Assembly (NCBI GenBank): GCA_017396555.1
Contig: JAFQLS010000041.1
Location: 1-34,882 of the forward strand
Source of the DNA: Lachnospiraceae bacterium
GTDB lineage: Bacteria; Bacillota; Clostridia; Lachnospirales; Lachnospiraceae
DNA length: 34,882 nucleotides
Direction: 5' to 3'
Positions 33,901 through 34,882 of the stretch are shown one piece after another. The notes beneath the pieces are model-generated. The model had not been told where the DNA came from. It did no database searches and was given only the letters and a program-made list of their open reading frames with translations. Positions within the stretch are counted from its first letter, which is position 1, and each line of letters starts with the position of its first letter. The translations under genes were made by a program, and so were the position numbers.

Positions 33901-34882
33901 AAGCGGCAAAACTATGGCACCGATACTGTACGAAGGAGATATAGTATATTTTCCTGTGCTATATCCGGGCGGTACATTTAGTGGCACTATGCGTATAAGG
34001 TTTTCAAACGGAAAAGAAGGGGCATGGTACGAAACAGGTAATTATTATGAACTGGTAGAATTCTTTTCGGATAAAGTAATTGATAATATAACAGGAGTAC
34101 GTTGTCAGGTAATTCCTAAAAAAGGTCATAAAAATGCAAGAAGAAAAGAATATTTAGACATACCGAATCAGTATGGTGACCCTGTTGACACAACTACAGG
34201 AGCATTCACCGAAGAAATGGAGTTGCTTAAAATAACAGGAGGAACAACCCTTGGGATTAACTTAAGCTATAATTCATTGAATACAGGTGTTATGGGAAGA
34301 ACAGGTTACGGCTGGACTTATAACTATGCAAGCCATATAGAAGAAAATTCCGGTCGGATAAAGATGTATTTTGATGATTCATCATCAGCAACCTTCGTAA
34401 AGGAAGAATCGCTTGAGGGTACAGTATACGGAACAGTGGCAGATGACAAAATCGTATTGTCAGCAAAGGAAGAAGATACATATGGAACCTACAAATGTGT
34501 ATCAGGAGGAATGGATGACTATACTCTTGTAAAGGATGAAAAAGGCTATAAGGTATCTGCTGAAAACGCAGATGAATATATCTTTGACAAAGAAGGCAGA
34601 CTTATCAGGATAACTGACAACGAAGGGAAGAGTGTAAGCCTTACCCATACAGAACGTCAGAGCGTAGTAACTGATGACATATCGGGAAAAGAACTGATAA
34701 TTAATTACAACGAAGAGGGACTGATAACAGGAATAACCGGCGCCGGCAGAAGTGCATCAATTGCATACACAGACGGTTGCATAAGCACTATCACGGATGA
34801 AAATGGTAACAGACGCACCTTCACCTATGACGAACAGCACAGACTCATATCAGGAACAGATGGAAACAACAGTACATATGTG
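24971..34882 (+). CDS. Giant secreted Rhs/YD-repeat surface protein, N-terminal part (right-truncated)
   Basis: GGGAGG precedes the ATG, and the frame stays open for 3304 codons to the window end. Residues 1-31 are a signal peptide (cleavage near VAAE). A first Fn3-like unit (about 57-137) is followed by a long beta-rich region (about 137-1535) of recurring segments such as LNLNGHTL, INGGRLI, KGDY, FSGDKKQ and NTSSEGV, probably a solenoid. Then come at least six Fn3 domains alternating with Ig-like units (about 1539-2515), a PKD domain (about 2518-2605, EWNMGNGD), a carboxypeptidase-regulatory-like domain (about 2610-2690), a Pro/Gly linker, a DUF6531-like entry domain (about 3063-3120, DPVDTTTGAF) and the first YD repeats (FDKEGRLIRITDNEG). 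Rhs proteins encapsulate a variable C-terminal effector, which lies beyond the window. It is probably controlled by the LytTR site at 24093. Confidence 0.9.
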   Translation, partial: MKSTKKIIAIILAITMLPFSDFAGTMPVAAETVTTDLADKNTAETNINIEPVLENINLKAELNNYGVTELSFNRSEDASEYKIYRNDEPLVSLVNGESSYSDADIEGENEYEYRVEAFDDKGNLRYTSNEAFIETPAIVTDGIYLTEDTVVFSVNIDNEGGYIDLNGYNLLVYRDVYTDNEVHFNGGSLMCMGDFTIIDSFIMDYESDYLYVGGDLYINSDRFWHQMNNGTVEVKGDFKAGTLAAYSFYNKFIFSGDKKQDIYFYEKENEDDYISSGSENREFTFENVELLNKSKEGVHFEEGFSFNNLITNGNVVYSGEDLIGTAGENGREGYTLTSDEEIEGDFILSEGELNLNGHTLAVNGDLINVAGLININGGRLIIKGDYRGQSVIGNGENTTYGKSTGIIQMYYESDYVCVYGDYYDNSMENNSFSAGTLEIKGDISLNSLCKCTYFNSGSEHTIVLSGETKQNIIINSSDDTEHYEFNNLDITNKQGVKIEGNLVVKGSIKTNGNPVEGYIGICNSTALEDDSYDYDIKIFDTLSLKNDLVINGNIYVIETGTIEFNGYTVSVKDFICHSYYLGAGTLNVSGDIEVWEYFNAGSSNVVVLNGNKKQIITAHTSSSFGTIELKNTSSEGVVCTSLFGYEKLIKNDSKFSYEGIEGTFGYTLEADETIEEDLVLIGDTLDLNGHTLTIKGDFIHSGGIIKVNGGKLIVEGDYRQQSRKLADKEYVYSMSAGTLVMTNSNDYVCIEGDYICETYNQSSDKLSNGILEIKGDLINVQNESYNDIYTSNNHTVKLSGNRKQTVNAGGEESIRLVNVEFANTSSEGIEFKNTPAIKGNVTDNGCNKTGYISCEDVIFTNGSYKGDLKFESYDIPLSDTTIDGSVLVTGTAYLDSNVTIKGDLITDSGSIIIGGSNINVYGKCDIIFSFNDSNSYLTTYGEAILGVNYLYSGGTLEIKEDVTFKYVNTTRNSQFIFSGDSRQDVFINKDETRLSRFGKIVLNNTSKEGIYVNTAFDAYSIVNNGSMIYYGEAEGYTGDTLTEDITIDGAYALIGGYLDLNGHTMTVNGNFIHCAGALNISNGHMIVNGDYISDVITENSLNLSTGTLEIKGNIDIINAGQSVTEEKINKLLLTGSNKQAINIPAPATINTLETRNTSSEGVVILDDSLAITNLITNGNKITYEKYPEAILGFALDNDYVIDGDMVLIGGELNLNGYTLTIKGDFIHKAGKIIMSDEEAKILVEGNTFIETADECYEMAKAGTIELKGNLTLNGSAGLNTANTLKFSGEDSQKISSSQASDSEEYVSKITVKNLINENTKRTKLNTNISVTEKALDNTKTLTGNGIVEISNLEAIQAKEWNVGLKVKEDITVTEPLIIAGKLILCGDTRLNSDLKAGGIQLDKGLYINQYQLICENNLCINDTGYLVMQKSEGYVKVNSSFISRTKVNQTGLLTEGNLYVNGDFNIYYNKIFTSTENHTVTFGKKTNAFGKEVKQNISFGAGNNGQYFNRVILKKNKEEYSWENNRDIEDYAVEVLIDIDDLTPPSAVTQLIVKATAFTEIEISYDGAEDNIGIAGYEIYRDNEYIGRTTEKKYKDSNLTPGTEYTYTVYAYDEDLNLSPVSVECKASTLKDTTAPEKVMELGAKTLTGSAITLIFNKPDDNVGVAGYIIYRDNEAIATTDKNEYKDVGLKEGVEYNYSVKAYDTSGNCSEMSDAVTLSVAVPKITEVTPKDYQSLNTENVTLIVKYKNILNSTGNKVNIEYLNDKGEWQIIPKTTLAQMTYDNNTLYSSCSWDISGMSGDKEYQVRFTLTDADGNTDVREVVYNIDREAPKLPADIMATSDNGTIKLSWQASYSADCAVYEIYKRAEDEEERTLVKTIQGRLNTSFTDSDVEVNKTYAYSIKVKDECSNTSELSEETKAMVEPDKEAPVVKAITPDAGKINKNTRIRIQASDNKAVKEIILKYKEENEEEWTELATVEYNNEKAEYLWNTTELEDKVYHIGAWAVDTSGNVSTEEFTRRYEVDNTGISKIEISKHTAGSSYIQLHWNDVEDEDFSYFQIEMLENNIYKVVGKESAQLGFVVNNLKPDTEYCFRVAGYDLLGNRGEESDVYTATTSSDTIAPTIKTVLPVSSYYNDKIDLSMSISDNANVAYGVFSYSLDNKNFTQIAKVEAKGEVSEATLSYPYDITGFEEGSIYIKFEAYDKAGNKNVLTTEEDDIIVEYVIDRTPPQKVKNLMVTGGGGYASLNWKHGSDDIKYYKIYRKSDTEGEYTLINGNVTTLNYYDNGVKNQTSYSYRICAVDIAGNEGELSEPVSITIEEDKEKPKIISMSPYDGERIKDNEVIKVLVSDNAALSHVSLKYKGLSESGSLYKDLETKTITTMDGLVEFTFNTAGLNEGEYVIRAQATDLNGNISEPMDVNYVLDKTAPRKVEISVENADYMVKMSFGKSEAEDFSHYELSRKSSGKEYEIIASDIKEESYTDATVETREFYDYMLRVYDDCGNYSETEAKGIYVTDNDTIAPIAVISENLTGIAGLEIALDGGMSTDNHRIKTYEWNMGNGDRVTGRQAVYVYEEEGVYTITLKVTDENGNSDTATATVHIHDDSDSGQAFIKVADTAGNPIPYASLYVRSSNDEIMNLTSDEKGMVTIAGKYDTYTVAAMKDGYLPADIGIAISKYDTPEYTLTLKKGEVVTGNLSVRRMTMQELVDAGVDLSDPENYNRSVFTVNLIFEEKPIPVEYVLVEGKTTKIEEKTPGGNQEKPEEDKPDNGGGGREIIISSVGEEPVYVYLSQSRSISWLKDMYNVSLGVFNQADTKYVLENSKAVLNLPEGVSLAKTGKGQSLEIDMGDIEGQTQACASWVIKGDRRGTYTITADYTGTLMPFEKEIHKIFKSDAEFTVTSGDDVWLIFYPEEEAYIGDYYYIEYSVVNKSNKILYNVNVGMGSSNVTGTETIKVVNENGEIEYVEKKQEVYVVSSLEGSGKTMAPILYEGDIVYFPVLYPGGTFSGTMRIRFSNGKEGAWYETGNYYELVEFFSDKVIDNITGVRCQVIPKKGHKNARRKEYLDIPNQYGDPVDTTTGAFTEEMELLKITGGTTLGINLSYNSLNTGVMGRTGYGWTYNYASHIEENSGRIKMYFDDSSSATFVKEESLEGTVYGTVADDKIVLSAKEEDTYGTYKCVSGGMDDYTLVKDEKGYKVSAENADEYIFDKEGRLIRITDNEGKSVSLTHTERQSVVTDDISGKELIINYNEEGLITGITGAGRSASIAYTDGCISTITDENGNRRTFTYDEQHRLISGTDGNNSTYV
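25380..29570 (+). repeat. Diverged internal repeats of the giant protein (solenoid-like region)
   Basis: Two protein motifs alternate. One is of the form (D/N)LNGHTL..(N/K)GD(F/L)I....G...(I/V)NGG.LI(V/I).GDY, seen near 26026, 27023, 28146 and 28608. The other is of the form (F/L)SG..KQ.I...........NTSSEG(V/I), seen near 25736, 26363, 26795, 27365, 27903, 28371 and 28831. Copies differ strongly in DNA, so they are old. The strand-turn rhythm suggests a right-handed beta-helix. Confidence 0.7.

Noticed and set aside
26707-34481. Many minus-strand ORFs of 60-196 codons under the giant gene
   Set aside because: They are antisense reflections of the A-rich coding strand and give low-complexity Leu/Ser/His-rich products; the plus frame is open throughout.
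24971-34882. Complete polymorphic toxin with immunity gene
   Set aside because: The frame is still open at the window end; neither the YD core, toxin domain nor immunity gene can be seen.

Overview
The window is low-GC DNA with compact operons, strong AGGAGG-type ribosome binding sites and many Big_2, Fn3 and YD-repeat surface proteins. This points to an anaerobic Firmicute, most likely a gut Lachnospiraceae (Eubacterium/Lachnospira/Roseburia-like); the species cannot be fixed from sequence alone. No rRNA, tRNA, CRISPR array or complete insertion sequence was seen. The left edge cuts a Rpn-type nuclease/transposase gene, and the right edge cuts a giant Rhs-type surface protein gene.

Layout. 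(1) 1-2370: a Rpn remnant, a ferritin-like small protein, a PadR regulator behind an array of 15-bp palindromes, and a DUF2975 membrane protein paired with a small XRE regulator. (2) 2559-7768: a CarD-like protein, then a likely four-gene operon. The operon encodes an XRE-HTH/aminotransferase fusion, a TIR/zinc-ribbon/winged-helix protein, a REC/class III nucleotide cyclase, and a DHHA1-PGDYG protein that has lost its DHH catalytic half. It starts at a promoter surrounded by four ATTGAACTT repeats and ends at a strong hairpin. (3) 7809-11712, minus strand: purC, a CofE/COG1478 ligase, and a secreted NlpC/P60 protein. (4) 11834-17367, plus strand: an operon for a complete DHH-DHHA1-PGDYG phosphoesterase, a stand-alone (p)ppGpp-hydrolase-like HD protein, three small membrane proteins (two with zinc ribbons), SfsA, Dtd and a MIF-like tautomerase. 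Its best terminator lies inside the convergent gene. (5) 17375-19055: a divergent pair, a beta-rich protein and a Cys-rich protein with a sigma-K-like promoter. (6) 19232-21780: a nitroreductase and a secreted SGNH/DUF4886 protein with pentapeptide repeats. (7) 22037-24042: an AgrC-like histidine kinase and a LytTR response regulator. (8) 24213-34882: a secreted one-YD-repeat protein and a giant protein (more than 3300 residues) with a solenoid-like region, Fn3 and PKD domains, DUF6531 and the first YD repeats.

How the parts may work together. Two 36-bp sites matching the LytTR binding layout (9-bp direct repeats, 21-bp period) sit just before the kinase gene region and just before the 24213 gene, each followed by -35/-10 boxes. 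The simplest reading is an autoregulated two-component system that switches on the Rhs-like surface operon. Separately, the TIR + class III cyclase + DHHA1 operon looks like a nucleotide-signalling cassette and is the best candidate for an undescribed system. It recalls Pycsar (class III cyclase with a TIR effector), but no cyclic-nucleotide-binding domain is visible, so this remains a hypothesis.
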